Of a DNA stretch of 64,000 nt, positions 9,563 to 17,470 are shown piece by piece. The notes below the pieces were generated by a model. The model saw only the letters and a list, made by a program, of their open reading frames with translations. It did not search any database and was not told the DNA's origin. The translations under genes were made by a program, and so were the position numbers. Numbering within the stretch: the stretch's first letter is position 1; each line of letters begins with the position of its first letter. The stretch is from Burkholderia sp. (GTDB taxonomy: Bacteria > Pseudomonadota > Gammaproteobacteria > Burkholderiales > Burkholderiaceae): the NCBI GenBank assembly GCA_031253835.1, contig JAIRVP010000065.1, positions 62,001 through 126,000 of the forward strand. The letters are read 5' to 3'.

Positions 9563-9705
9563 CGGCACGCCAACCGGGACACGCGTGACCGGCCGCCCCG
9601 CGCATCGATCCTCCGGAAACGGAATCGATCGCGGGGCGGCGGTCGATACGCGTGCCGCGATGCCTTAACATGCAGCCTCACAATAAAACCTGAGAGAACT
9701 GCATC

Positions 9706-10248
9706 ATGTCCGATCGCCTGTCGCGGCTTCGCGCCGCCCTCGGCGTGGCCGTCATTTCGGTCACGGCCGCCCCGCTCGTCGCATTCGCCGCCCCGCCCGC
9801 CCACTACGACATCTTCAACGCCGCGCTCTGCAAGCCGCCGTTCACGGCGGACCTGATGGACTCGATCTACAACACCGCGAAGGCGGCCGATCCGAAGCCG
9901 GACGAGTCGATGCTCGGCGCCGCCGTCTACCGCCTGCCGGAGCCGATCCGCCGCGACGGCTTCACGACGCAGCACGTGGTGTTCGTCAGTACCGGGATCG
10001 GCGTGCTCGTCGACGGCGAAGTCGCCGACCGGCTCGCCGAGCGCTACCAGCTCACGCTCGAGAAAGGCCACTTGCTCGGTGCGTCGTCGGTCGGCTATTC
10101 GCGCCGGCTGACCGTCCGCGGCCCGGGCGGCGCGCTGATCCTCGTGTCGGCCCGCCAGGGTCCGGCGCTGAAGGGCAAGACGCTGCTCGCCTGCGAAATG
10201 ACGACCGAAGAAGACATCAAGGCGCTCGAACGGATGGAGAAGCACTAA
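9706..10248 (+). CDS. Hypothetical secreted protein
   Basis: A 180-residue protein with a good signal peptide (hydrophobic AALGVAVISVTAAPLVAFA, cut near residue 29). I do not recognise a domain. The mature part has two cysteines (ALCKPPF and LLACEMT) that could form a disulfide. It starts with ATG preceded by GAGAGAA and has typical high-GC codon use, so it looks like a real gene. It stands alone between the Sel1 protein and birA, with about 140 and 85 bp of flanking non-coding DNA. Confidence 0.65.
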   Translation: MSDRLSRLRAALGVAVISVTAAPLVAFAAPPAHYDIFNAALCKPPFTADLMDSIYNTAKAADPKPDESMLGAAVYRLPEPIRRDGFTTQHVVFVSTGIGVLVDGEVADRLAERYQLTLEKGHLLGASSVGYSRRLTVRGPGGALILVSARQGPALKGKTLLACEMTTEEDIKALERMEKH

Positions 10249-10332
10249 GCCAACCGGCGGCACGCTCCGCCCTGCAGGCTGGCGTGCGCCGTCCGGCGCG
10301 CGCCAGCGCCCCCTGTCGCTACAATAGGCGCC

Positions 10333-11253
10333 ATGAACGCCCCCACCTCCTCCGACACGCCCGAATCCGGCGACGCGCACATCGCGCGCAACCGGCTCGA
10401 GGCCCATCTGGACGCCGCGCCGCGCGCGTGGCCGCTCGACATCGTCGCCGCCACCGGCTCGACCAACGCCGACGTCGCGACGCGGCTCAAGGCGCTGCCG
10501 CGCAACGCAAAGGCGCTGCCCGCGCCGCTCGTGCGCGTCGCGTTCGAGCAGACGGCCGGCCGCGGCCGCCAGGGCCGGCCGTGGTTCGCGCAGCCCGGCA
10601 ATGCGCTGCTGTGCTCGGTCGGCTGCATCGTGCCGCGCCCCGTGGACGCGCTCGGCGGCCTCAGCATCGCGATCGGCGTCGCGCTCGCCGAAGGGCTGGC
10701 CGCGCTGCCGCTCGACGCCCGCTCGCGCGTCGCGCTCAAATGGCCGAACGACCTGCTGCTGACGGCCACCGATGACGGCGCGCCGCGCATCGTCGGCAAG
10801 CTCGCCGGGATCCTGATCGAAACCGTCTGGACCACCGCCGACGCCACCGCCGTCGTGATCGGCTTCGGCATCAACGTGCGCGGCGCGGACGCCGTCGCCG
10901 CGCAGGTCGATGCGCTGCGTGCGCGCGAAGCGACACTCGCGAGCGGGCTGCCGCCCGCCGCGCTGTCGATCGCGTGCGCGTCGGCCAACCTCACCGATAC
11001 GCTCGCCGCGTCGCTGAACGCGCTCACGCCCGCGCTCGCGCAGTTCGGCACCGACGGCCTCGCGCCGTTCCTGCCGCGCTGGCACGCGCTGCACGCGTAC
11101 GCGGGCCGCGAAGTCGTGCTGCTCGAACAGGGCGTCGAACGCGCGCGCGGCATCGCGACGGGCATCGATGCGACCGGGCAGCTGCTGCTCGACACGCCGA
11201 ACGGCGTGCAGACGATCGCGGCCGGCGACGTGTCGCTGCGCGAAGCGCAATGA
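10333..11253 (+). CDS. birA: Biotin--[acetyl-CoA-carboxylase] ligase
   Basis: A 306-residue biotin protein ligase that activates biotin with ATP and attaches it to the carrier lysine of acetyl-CoA carboxylase. The catalytic domain shows TGSTN, the biotinyl-AMP loop GRGRQGRPW and KWPNDLLL, then GKLAGILIE and GFGINV. The E. coli winged-helix DNA-binding domain is missing: only about 35 residues precede the catalytic core, so this is a monofunctional (class I) ligase and should not repress the bio operon. The coaX start codon overlaps its stop (ATGA), so the two are co-translated, a frequent pairing in proteobacteria. Confidence 0.92.
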   Translation: MNAPTSSDTPESGDAHIARNRLEAHLDAAPRAWPLDIVAATGSTNADVATRLKALPRNAKALPAPLVRVAFEQTAGRGRQGRPWFAQPGNALLCSVGCIVPRPVDALGGLSIAIGVALAEGLAALPLDARSRVALKWPNDLLLTATDDGAPRIVGKLAGILIETVWTTADATAVVIGFGINVRGADAVAAQVDALRAREATLASGLPPAALSIACASANLTDTLAASLNALTPALAQFGTDGLAPFLPRWHALHAYAGREVVLLEQGVERARGIATGIDATGQLLLDTPNGVQTIAAGDVSLREAQ

Positions 11254-12035
11254 GCGAGCCGCACCTGCTGATCGACGCCGGCAACAGCCGGATCAAGTGG
11301 GCGCTCGCCGACGCGCAGCGCACGCTCGTCGACACGGGCGCGTTCGGCCACACGCGCGACGGCGGCGCCGATCCCGACTGGTCGCACCTGCCGCAGCCGC
11401 GCGGCGCCTGGATCTCGAACGTCGCGGGCGCCGATGCGGCCGCGCGGATCGACGCACTGCTCGACGCGCGCTGGCCCGGCCTGCCGCGCACGACGATCCG
11501 CTCGCGGCCCGCGCAATGCGGCGTGACGAACGGCTATACGACGCCCGAACAGCTCGGCAGCGATCGCTGGGCCGGCCTGATCGGCGCGCACGCGGCGTTT
11601 CCGGGCGAGCATCTGCTGATCGTGACGCTCGGCACCGCGACGACGCTCGAGGCGCTGCGCGCGGACGGCCGCTTCACGGGCGGCTTGATCGCCCCTGGCT
11701 GGGCGCTGATGATGCGCGCGCTCGGCACGCACACCGCGCAGTTGCCGACGCTGACCACCGACGTCGCGAGCGGCCTGCTGGCGGGCGGGCAGGCCGAACC
11801 GTTCCAGGTCGATACGCCGCGCTCGCTGTCGGCCGGCTGCCTGTATGCGCAGGCCGGGCTGATCGAACGCGCATCGCGCGACCTCGCCGAAGCATGGCAG
11901 GCCCCCGTGCGGCTCGTGCTGGCCGGCGGAGCAGCGGACGACGTCGCACGTGCGCTGACGGTCCCGCATACACGGCACGATGGGCTGATCCTGTCCGGGC
12001 TCGCGCTGATCGCGGCCGAAGCCGCGCAGGATTGA
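11250..12035 (+). CDS. coaX: Type III pantothenate kinase
   Basis: A 261-residue type III pantothenate kinase, the first step of coenzyme A synthesis. It belongs to the ASKHA fold: the phosphate-1 motif is LLIDAGNSRIKWAL (4-17), GSDRWAGLIGAH is the substrate-binding region, and IVTLGTATT is the phosphate-2 motif. The start at 11250 overlaps the birA stop; the longer upstream open frame is read-through of another frame. The product links CoA supply with the biotin ligase next to it. Confidence 0.92.
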   Translation: MSEPHLLIDAGNSRIKWALADAQRTLVDTGAFGHTRDGGADPDWSHLPQPRGAWISNVAGADAAARIDALLDARWPGLPRTTIRSRPAQCGVTNGYTTPEQLGSDRWAGLIGAHAAFPGEHLLIVTLGTATTLEALRADGRFTGGLIAPGWALMMRALGTHTAQLPTLTTDVASGLLAGGQAEPFQVDTPRSLSAGCLYAQAGLIERASRDLAEAWQAPVRLVLAGGAADDVARALTVPHTRHDGLILSGLALIAAEAAQD

Positions 12036-12126
12036 CGAAAAAACGCCGGCATCACGCCGGTGCGTGGTGACGCGGTAGGCGCGGGGCGGCGGCAACCGCC
12101 CGCGCGCTCGATCGGCGCAAGCCATG

Positions 12127-12150
12127 AAAAAGCCGGCCATGCGGCCGGCT
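12127..12150 (-). terminator. Rho-independent terminator facing left
   Basis: An 8-bp perfect stem, AGCCGGCC/GGCCGGCT with loop ATGC, is preceded on the + strand by five A residues, so read leftward it ends in TTTTT. A weaker leftward hairpin (CCGGC/GCCGG followed by six T) lies at 12038-12060. Both face the wrong way for coaX and for the small rightward gene at 12207; the leftward gene they could serve is the adenylyltransferase ending at 12466. Confidence 0.65.
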
Positions 12151-12206
12151 CGACTGAATGACGCGAACGACGTGAACGACGTCGATAACGACAAGGAGTT
12201 TCGACG

Positions 12207-12449
12207 ATGCTGCGCTGGCTGATCGCTGTTCTCTTTCTCGCCAACATGCTCGCGTTCGTGGTGGCGCGCGGCGTGTTCGGGCCGCTGCCGTCGGCCGGCC
12301 CGCGCGAACCCGGCGTGCTGTCGCGGCAGGTACGGCCCGATGCGCTGCGCGTGACGCCGCTCGCGCAGGCGACCGACCAACCCGTCATCGGCGGCCCGAT
12401 CGCGCCGCCGGCCGTCACGACCGCACCGCTCGCGGCGTCCGCGCCCTGA
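12207..12449 (+). CDS. Small hypothetical membrane protein
   Basis: An 80-residue protein with one N-terminal hydrophobic helix (LRWLIAVLFLANMLAFVVA, about 2-20) and a Pro/Ala-rich tail. I do not recognise a domain. The ATG follows AAGGAG by about 7 bases, a very good ribosome site that supports translation. It lies tail-to-tail with the adenylyltransferase gene (17 bp between stops). Longer relatives near coaX in other Burkholderiales may carry a C-terminal SPOR domain, so this could be a shortened form; I cannot verify that. Confidence 0.6.
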   Translation: MLRWLIAVLFLANMLAFVVARGVFGPLPSAGPREPGVLSRQVRPDALRVTPLAQATDQPVIGGPIAPPAVTTAPLAASAP

Positions 12450-12465
12450 CGGCGCCGGGCCGCGC

Positions 12466-12951
12466 TCAGGACTGCTGCGCGCGCACCTTCTTCAGCAACG
12501 CGGTGGTCGAGCGATCGTGCTCGAACGGAATCGCCAGCGCACGGCCGCCCCAGCCGCGCACGAGCGCCGATTCCGGCAGCGCATCCATGTCGTAGTCGCC
12601 GCCCTTCACGAGGATGTCCGGACGGACGGCCTCGATCAGCGACACGGGCGTCTGTTCCCCGAACGTCACGACCCAGTCGACGCTTTCCAGCGCCGCGAGC
12701 AGTGCCGCGCGGTCCTCTTCGCGATTGATCGGCCGGTCGTCGCCCTTGCCGAGCATGCGCACCGACGCGTCGCTGTTCACACCGACGATCAGGCACGCGC
12801 CGAGCGCTTTCGCGTCGGCGAGATACGTGACGTGGCCGCGGTGCAGGATGTCGAATACCCCGTTGGTGAACACGACGGGCGACGGCAGCGACGCGCGCAG
12901 CGCGACGAGGGCATCACGGGTGGTCAGCTTGCGTTCGAAGGTAGCGGACAT
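12466..12951 (-). CDS. rfaE2: D-glycero-beta-D-manno-heptose 1-phosphate adenylyltransferase
   Basis: A 161-residue nucleotidyltransferase that makes ADP-heptose from heptose 1-phosphate and ATP for the lipopolysaccharide inner core. The family signature FTNGVFDILHRGHVTYL contains the HxGH motif (37-40). VGVNSDASVR and the C-terminal KGGDYDMDALPE region (with SxxK-type contacts) follow. In E. coli this activity is the C-terminal half of HldE; here it is a separate protein, as in many beta-proteobacteria. The kinase partner is not in the window. Leftward terminators for it appear only beyond the small gene at 12207. Confidence 0.92.
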   Translation of the reverse strand: MSATFERKLTTRDALVALRASLPSPVVFTNGVFDILHRGHVTYLADAKALGACLIVGVNSDASVRMLGKGDDRPINREEDRAALLAALESVDWVVTFGEQTPVSLIEAVRPDILVKGGDYDMDALPESALVRGWGGRALAIPFEHDRSTTALLKKVRAQQS

Positions 12952-13002
12952 GGTGGCGGTCGGACGGAATGAACAACGGCGCGCGCGGCGGCGGCGCCAG
13001 AT

Positions 13003-13036
13003 AAAAAGCCCGCCGGGCTGGCCAGGCGGGCTTCTT
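13003..13036 (-). terminator. Terminator of the ferritin-like gene
   Basis: A 9-bp stem (AAGCCCGCC/GGCGGGCTT, 10-base loop) is followed, reading leftward, by a run of T. It lies 66 bp past the ferritin-like stop and separates that gene from rfaE2. Confidence 0.75.
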
Positions 13037-13101
13037 GCAACGGTTGCGACACGGCACCGCGCGGCCGGCGCGCTTCACGCCGGCGGCGGCACCTGCCGGC
13101 C

Positions 13102-13980
13102 TCAGGCCGGCTGCGCGGCCGACGACGAGCCGCTTTCGGACTGCAGGCGGCCGGTGACTTCCTTGCGGTAGCGGTTCAGTTCCTGCGCGGTCGCGAACGT
13201 GCGCTCGAACAGGATCGACAGGTTGTGCAGGATCCGCTCGACGACCTTCTTTTCCCACTCGCCGTCGAACCGGATCTGCTCGTCGAGCCAGCGCTCGAGC
13301 CATTCCGGATCGGGCAGGCGCGACTGCACGGTGTCGCGCGGGAACAGCGCCTGGTTCACGTGCAGGTTGGTCGGGTGCAGCGGCTTCTCGGTGCGGCGCG
13401 CCGACGCCATCAGCACGCCGATCTTCGCGAACGCGGCACGGGCGACGTCGCCGCAGTTGTTCAGCGCCTTCTTCATGTAGCGCAGGTAGGCGCCGCCGTG
13501 ACGTGCCTCATCGCGCGAGATCGTTTCGTAGATCTGCTTGATGACGGGCTCGGTGTGCCAGTCGGCCGCGCAGCGATACCAGTGGTTCAGGCGGATCTCG
13601 CCGCAGAAGTGCAGCATCAGCGTCTCGAGCGGCGGCGCCGGGTCGAACTGGAAGCGCACCGCGTGCAGTTCCTCTTCGGTCGGCACCATTTCCGGCTTGA
13701 AGCGGCGCAGGTATTCCATCAGCACGAGCGAATGCTTCTGCTCTTCGAAGAACCACACGCTCATGAACGCGGAAAAGTCGCTGTCGTGCTGGTTGTCGCG
13801 CAGGAACATTTCCGTCGCGGGCAGCGCCGACCATTCGGTGATCGCGTTCATCTTGATCGTCTTCGCCTGCTCGTCGGTGAGCAGCGAAGCGTCGAACTTG
13901 TCCCACGGAATGTCCTTCTCCATGTCCCAGCGGACGGCTTCGAGCGACCTGTAAAGTTCCGGATAAAGCATCGTGTTCAT
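13102..13980 (-). CDS. Ferritin-like domain protein (putative di-iron)
   Basis: A 292-residue mainly helical protein of the ferritin-like superfamily. Candidate iron ligands sit in helices: EWSALPATEMFL (about 40-52), FFEEQKHSLVL with an ExxH pair (about 73-83), HFCGEIRLNHWY (about 123-134) and SRDEARHGGAY with a second ExxH pair (about 154-164). This Glu/ExxH pattern is that of a carboxylate-bridged di-iron centre, as in the AurF/long-chain oxygenase and fatty-acid desaturase relatives. Whether it is an oxidase, oxygenase or storage protein cannot be decided. It has its own terminator and a long upstream region. Confidence 0.75.
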   Translation of the reverse strand: MNTMLYPELYRSLEAVRWDMEKDIPWDKFDASLLTDEQAKTIKMNAITEWSALPATEMFLRDNQHDSDFSAFMSVWFFEEQKHSLVLMEYLRRFKPEMVPTEEELHAVRFQFDPAPPLETLMLHFCGEIRLNHWYRCAADWHTEPVIKQIYETISRDEARHGGAYLRYMKKALNNCGDVARAAFAKIGVLMASARRTEKPLHPTNLHVNQALFPRDTVQSRLPDPEWLERWLDEQIRFDGEWEKKVVERILHNLSILFERTFATAQELNRYRKEVTGRLQSESGSSSAAQPA

Positions 13981-14447
13981 GATGGTCCCACCCCTGTTCT
14001 GCGCAATGCGACTTCTCTAAACGTGACTGTTGCCGCGCCAGCGCGCCGAAGCGCGCTTTTTGCAGCCAAGACTCTAATTTTACGCGGGAAACCGACCCGC
14101 CGGACGCTGATTCCTCGTCCGGCAGCCGGGCGGCCGCGTCGCCGCCGTTGGGCACGCCGCAGCCACGCTCCGTTCCCACGGATCCGGCCACGCTTGCCTG
14201 AGTTGGGGGCCGGCGCTGGCCGGCTCGTTGGCGCGCCCGTCCCCTGCCCCAGGCGGGTTCCCCGGAGGGTCCCGTGCGGATGCCGGATCGGCGGGCTGCT
14301 CGATATGGTGTATACGGCGGCGGCCATGATAGCACGCGTGCATGACGGTTCCGAGACGCCTGCCCGGTCGCGCGCCGCCCACCGCGGTGCGGCGATCGGT
14401 CGCGGCCAACCGTCGCGAAAACGCAACCTTACATTCCGCTACGCGTG
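13981..14447. other. 467-bp intergenic region with leftward promoters
   Basis: No convincing gene. Reading leftward, TCGGAA, 17 bases, TATCAT (about 14332-14371) resembles a sigma-70 promoter. A second AT-rich patch, GTAAAATTAGAG near 14072-14083, could be a nearer -10. The stretch between them is GC-rich with several possible stems but matches no RNA family I know; a long 5' leader for the ferritin-like gene is possible. Confidence 0.35.
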
Positions 14448-15674
14448 TCAGACCCGTATTTCGCCGGTGGCGAGGCCGTCTTCCGGCGGCGTGCCGGCCG
14501 CCGGCCTGCTGCTGCCGTCCGCCTGCGCGATCCAGCCGGCCAGCGTGTCGCGCTGCGCGCGGCCGTCGACGTAGCCGAGCTCGATCAGTTCGCGCGTGAA
14601 CGCCTCCTCGAACAGCAGGTAGCTCGCAAACGACGCACCGGCCGGCTGGCTGCCGCCGATCGCGCCGAGCAGCCCGCGCATCGTCGCGGGCATCTGCTTC
14701 AGGTGCTTCGCGGCAATCAGCTCGATGCGCTCGGACGGCGCGATCGCGAGCACGTCGACGTGCCGCCAGCCGCTGTCGACCTCGACCTGGTGCGGCAGGT
14801 GCTCGATCATCCGGTTGATGTGCTCGATGCGTTCGATGTCCGAGCCGATCGAGTCGAGGAACACGCTCGCGAGCACCTGCTGGCCGATCTGCGCGAGCGT
14901 CGGGTAGCCGCGCACCAGCCCGGCGCCGTTCGCGGCCGGGATCTCGGGCCGCGGGTCGGCCGCGCCGACGACGACGATCCGGTCCGCGCCGAAGTGGATG
15001 GCCGGCGACAGCGGCGCGATCTGCCGGATCGAGCCGTCGCCGAAGTATTCGATCTGCCCGTCGAGCACGAGCGGCACGGCCGGGAACACGAACGGGATGG
15101 CCGACGACGCGAGCAGGTGCGACGCCGACAGGTCGACGAGCCGCGCGGTGCGCTGCGCGCGCCGCCACGCCTGGATCGGCTGCGCCGCCTGGTAGAACGT
15201 CAGGTGCCGGCCGCTCGAATAGCTGAGCGCGGTGACCGAAAGCGCATGCAGCAGGCGCGCCTCGAGCATCTGCTCGATCCGGTGGAAGCTCAGCTCGCGC
15301 TGCAGCAGGTGCGCGAGCGGCGTGTTGTCGAGCAGCCCGCGCGGCGAGCGGCGGGCCGCCCAGCCGAAGGTCATCGCCGCGAGCCAGCGTGCGCCGGCGG
15401 CCGCGATGCCGAGCCAGTCGCTGCGATACACGTAATCGGCACGCAGCGGCTCCCAGAACTCGAGCAGGCGCCGCACGCCGTGAGAGAAATCGTCCGCGTG
15501 GCTCGCGATCGACGTCGCGTTGATCGCGCCGGCCGACGAGCCGCACACGACCGCGAACGGCAACGTGTGCCGCTGCGGATCGGCTTCGCGCGCGATCTCG
15601 GCCAGCGCCTTCAGCACGCCGACCTGGTAGGCGGCACGCGCGCCGCCTCCCATCAGAACGAGCGCGAGCCGCAT
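14448..15674 (-). CDS. Patatin-like phospholipase
   Basis: A 408-residue lipid acyl hydrolase of the patatin family. The oxyanion motif GGGARA (9-14) and the nucleophile motif GSSAG with Ser47 are intact, and the Asp of the dyad is in YFGDGSIRQIAPLSP (DGS). A cytoplasmic start without signal peptide fits intracellular patatins. The neighbour is PhaM, so membrane or granule lipid turnover is a reasonable guess, not shown. The stop of PhaM and this start are only 24 bp apart, suggesting one operon. Confidence 0.88.
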   Translation of the reverse strand: MRLALVLMGGGARAAYQVGVLKALAEIAREADPQRHTLPFAVVCGSSAGAINATSIASHADDFSHGVRRLLEFWEPLRADYVYRSDWLGIAAAGARWLAAMTFGWAARRSPRGLLDNTPLAHLLQRELSFHRIEQMLEARLLHALSVTALSYSSGRHLTFYQAAQPIQAWRRAQRTARLVDLSASHLLASSAIPFVFPAVPLVLDGQIEYFGDGSIRQIAPLSPAIHFGADRIVVVGAADPRPEIPAANGAGLVRGYPTLAQIGQQVLASVFLDSIGSDIERIEHINRMIEHLPHQVEVDSGWRHVDVLAIAPSERIELIAAKHLKQMPATMRGLLGAIGGSQPAGASFASYLLFEEAFTRELIELGYVDGRAQRDTLAGWIAQADGSSRPAAGTPPEDGLATGEIRV

Positions 15675-15698
15675 GATCGACCTGCTACCTGCGCCGCG

Positions 15699-16439
15699 TC
15701 ACGTCGAGCGCTTCGGCGGACGCGTTTCGGGCGACGACGCGGCGGCGGCGCGCGCCGCGGCCGAACCGGACGGCTTCGCGCGCTTCGCCGCGGGCTTGCG
15801 CGGCGCGGCGGCGGCCGGTGCCGGCTTCGCGGCGGCCGGCTCCGGCGCGGCGGCCGCGTCCGGCTGCGCGTCGCCGGGCGCCGCAGGCTGCATGCCCGGC
15901 TGCGCCATCGCGAGGCTCGCGAGCTGGTTGAACTGCGACTGCAGCAGGTTCCACCAGCCGGACGGATCGAACGCCTGCTGGGCGTCGCCGGCGGCTGCAT
16001 CGGCGGCATCCGGCGCCGGCGATGCGTCGCCGGACGGCGCGGCCTTCGCCGCCTGCGCGGCGGCGACGGCCGCTTCCTCGGCCGCCGACATCGAGCTTTG
16101 CGCGAACGCGCCGAACGCACGCAGCGTCGCGAGCGTCGCGCGCTGCACCTCGAGCGCCTGGATCGCGGACTGCAGCATCCCGAGGTTGAGCTTCAGCCAC
16201 TGCTCGACCGCGCGCAGATCGGTGATCCGCTTGTCGAGTTCCTCGACGCTCGTGAGCGGCGACATCATGTCGGACATGCTCGACAGCGACGGCGGCAGCC
16301 CTGTCGTGGCGCCCGGAAACGACGTCATCCCGCCGAACGGCGACATCCGGATCATGTCCCACATGCGGTCCATCATGTCGGCGGGCTTGAAGCCGGCAAA
16401 GCCGGCGAAAGGGTTGGCGCCGGAGGCATCGGTCGTCAT
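15699..16439 (-). CDS. phaM: PHA granule regulatory protein PhaM
   Basis: A 246-residue protein matching PhaM, which in Cupriavidus activates PHA synthase and ties storage granules to the nucleoid. The conserved N-terminal part carries PFAGFAGFKPADMMDRMWDM-type sequence and LTSVEELDKRITDLRAVEQWLKLNL (about 62-86). The C-terminal ~100 residues are Ala/Pro-rich and end with a basic AAPRKPAAKRAKPS segment, like histone H1 tails, that can bind DNA. It lies between patatin and an enoyl-CoA hydratase, both leftward. Low-complexity composition makes the exact tail uninformative. Confidence 0.88.
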   Translation of the reverse strand: MTTDASGANPFAGFAGFKPADMMDRMWDMIRMSPFGGMTSFPGATTGLPPSLSSMSDMMSPLTSVEELDKRITDLRAVEQWLKLNLGMLQSAIQALEVQRATLATLRAFGAFAQSSMSAAEEAAVAAAQAAKAAPSGDASPAPDAADAAAGDAQQAFDPSGWWNLLQSQFNQLASLAMAQPGMQPAAPGDAQPDAAAAPEPAAAKPAPAAAAPRKPAAKRAKPSGSAAARAAAASSPETRPPKRST

Positions 16440-16518
16440 ACGGGCATCCTGGTTGACTGGGGAAGCGAGGCGGCCGCCATGCGTCGCGCAGCCGCGCGTG
16501 GTTCGATCATAGCGCGCG

Positions 16519-17346
16519 TCAGAACGGCGCGTCGCCGGGGAACGCGGGCGGGCGCCGCTCGCGCAGCGAACGGATGCCTTCCTGCACGTCGGGCCCCGAG
16601 AAGCCCATGAATTCGAGCGCGAGCGACGTATCGAAGGTCGGCCCGGCCGAGCGCAGCCAGTTGTTCAGCGCGTACTTGGTCCAGCGGATCGCCGACTGCG
16701 AACCGTGCGCGAGCCGCTCGGCCACCTCGTACGCCTTCGGCAGCAGGTCGGCCGGCTCGACCGCGAGCGAGACCAGCCCGATTCGCTCGGCCTCCGCGCC
16801 GCTCACGGGCTCGCACAGCAGCAGGTAGTACTTCGCCTTCGCCATCCCGCACAGCAGCGGCCACACGATCGCCGCGTGATCGCCGGCCGCGACGCCGAGC
16901 CGCGTATGGCCGTCGATGATGCGCGCATCCTTCGCGGCGATCGAGATGTCGGCGAGCAGTCCGGCGACGAGCCCCGCGCCGACGGCCGGGCCATGCATCG
17001 CCGACACGATCGGCTTGCTGCAGTTGATCACGTTGTAGACGAGGTCGCGCGCTTCGCGCCACACGCGGGCGCGCACGTCGAAGTCGTTCGCCATGTCCTC
17101 GACCAGCGCGAGGTCGCCGCCCGCCGAAAAGCCCTTGCCTTCGCCGCGGATCACCGCGACGCGCGTGTCGGGATCGCGATCGACGTCGCGCCAGATGTCG
17201 GCGAGCTCGCGATGCATGCGCGCGTTCGCGGTCGCGAGGCCGCTGCGGTTCGCGCCCTCGCCGCTCATCACGATGTCGAGCACGCCGTGGTCGCGGCGCG
17301 TCACCTTCAGTGCTTCGTAACCGCCGTACGCGGCGAGATCGGCCAT
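16519..17346 (-). CDS. Enoyl-CoA hydratase/isomerase family protein
   Basis: A 275-residue crotonase-fold enzyme. The oxyanion hole is formed by GFSAGGDLALV (about 71-81) and AVGAGLVAGLLADI (about 119-132). The usual first catalytic Glu appears replaced in this region (GDHAAIVWPLL), so the precise reaction, hydration, isomerisation or thioester hydrolysis, is uncertain. The ATG at 17346 has AAGGAG just upstream, which sets the start; the upstream open frame belongs to no gene. Next to PhaM it could feed or drain hydroxyacyl-CoA for polyhydroxyalkanoate. Confidence 0.85.
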   Translation of the reverse strand: MADLAAYGGYEALKVTRRDHGVLDIVMSGEGANRSGLATANARMHRELADIWRDVDRDPDTRVAVIRGEGKGFSAGGDLALVEDMANDFDVRARVWREARDLVYNVINCSKPIVSAMHGPAVGAGLVAGLLADISIAAKDARIIDGHTRLGVAAGDHAAIVWPLLCGMAKAKYYLLLCEPVSGAEAERIGLVSLAVEPADLLPKAYEVAERLAHGSQSAIRWTKYALNNWLRSAGPTFDTSLALEFMGFSGPDVQEGIRSLRERRPPAFPGDAPF

Positions 17347-17410
17347 GTGCCGCTCCTTGTTCGAGGCTCTTGAATCGAGTGTAGCCAAGCCCGCGCGGTC
17401 AAACATCAGG

Positions 17411-17444
17411 CGAAACCCGGCGCGCGGGCCGGAGCCGGGTTTCG
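17411..17444 (-). terminator. Possible terminator hairpin after the FAH gene
   Basis: A perfect 11-bp stem (CGAAACCCGGC/GCCGGGTTTCG, 12-base loop) lies 27 bp past the FAH-family stop. It has no separate T-tract, only the TTTC inside the stem, so termination may be inefficient. Confidence 0.4.
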
Positions 17445-17470
17445 CGGTGGCGTGGCGTGCGCCGCGCGGC

